Origin: 2-01-FULL-40-13 sp964433155
GTDB taxonomy: Bacteria > Patescibacteriota > Microgenomatia > UBA1406 > GWC2-37-13
DNA: 32,450 nucleotides
NCBI GenBank assembly: GCA_964433155.1
Contig: CAYSQE010000016.1
Coordinates: forward strand, 1 to 32,450
Direction: 5' to 3'
Below, in pieces: positions 32,326-32,450 of the stretch. The notes below the pieces were generated by a model. It was not told the origin of the DNA. It worked only from the letters and a program-made list of their open reading frames with translations, and did not search any database. How positions within the stretch are numbered: position 1 is the first letter of the stretch; each line of letters opens with the position of its first letter. A program made the translations under genes and the position numbers.

Positions 32326-32450
32326 TTATTGAACAACCACGTCATCAAACCATGCTCTTCCTGCAGAAGGACCTTTTGAGAGAGTGATTGTTATACGAAG
32401 TGAGGTTGCGTTAGACGGTGCGATGATGGCTGTTTTGTAGTTTGTCCAGA
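32326..32450 (-). CDS. C-terminus of a probable surface protein, cut by window edge
   Basis: The open frame runs from the window edge to a TAA at 32328-32326 and reads WTNYKTAIIAPSNATSLRIT, then SAGRAWFDDVVVQ. The ending AWFDDV is characteristic of the last strand of carbohydrate-binding-type jelly-roll domains (CBM-like) found in surface proteins. Only 41 codons are visible, so the rest of the protein is unknown. It lies 42 nt upstream of ndk on the same strand. Confidence 0.7.
   Translation of the reverse strand, partial: WTNYKTAIIAPSNATSLRITITLSKGPSAGRAWFDDVVVQ

Overview
The window looks like part of a Patescibacteria (Candidate Phyla Radiation) genome, most likely a Microgenomates-type lineage. 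This is inferred, not proven. The signs are: a surface protein and a small membrane protein with Thr-Pro tails of a kind I associate with these genomes; many multi-membrane-span glycosyltransferase-like proteins with C-terminal TPRs; a long-form (192-residue) nucleoside diphosphate kinase; almost no clear Shine-Dalgarno sites, with several -10 boxes 7-8 nt before an ATG, as expected for leaderless mRNAs; and ordinary use of TGA as stop. A run of 100 Ns at 4951-5050 is a scaffold gap that splits one gene.

Layout. 1-2279: 3' part of a surface protein with tandem kelch-like repeats. 2300-8040: three large membrane proteins of GT-C/GT39 character. 8115-8759: an HUH (Y1) transposase of the RAYT type, flanked by two copies of a hairpin repeat. 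8907-16089: a MetW-like methyltransferase, two GT4 glycosyltransferases, a membrane protein, and a three-gene sugar operon (DegT aminotransferase, C-methyltransferase, GT4). 16123-31017: nine more genes, eight of them large membrane proteins (including a family of three GT39-like paralogs and a DUF2723/TMEM260-like protein with TPRs) and one methyltransferase. 31076-32450: a small single-span protein, tRNA-Arg(CCU), ndk, and the C-terminus of another probable surface protein. No gene-free stretch exceeds 300 bases. The longest, 28130-28317, is almost entirely a repeat element.

Together the genes describe a cell-surface glycosylation region: cytoplasmic GT4 enzymes and sugar-modifying enzymes could make lipid-linked sugars, which the membrane GT-C-like proteins could use on the outer face.

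The most striking signal is not a gene. At least five families of short palindromic elements are scattered through the window, and many copies lie in frame inside the glycosyltransferase and membrane-protein genes, adding short peptide segments without breaking the reading frame. One family is a hairpin repeat flanking the RAYT gene, with copies at 3' ends of genes and one inside a coding sequence. A second is a nested composite palindrome (98 nt, or 155 nt with two internal insertions of 21 and 36 nt). A third has about 20-nt imperfect terminal inverted repeats and a different interior in each of three copies. This resembles the Rickettsia palindromic elements and REP/RAYT systems in concept, but I cannot tell without searches whether these families have been described.
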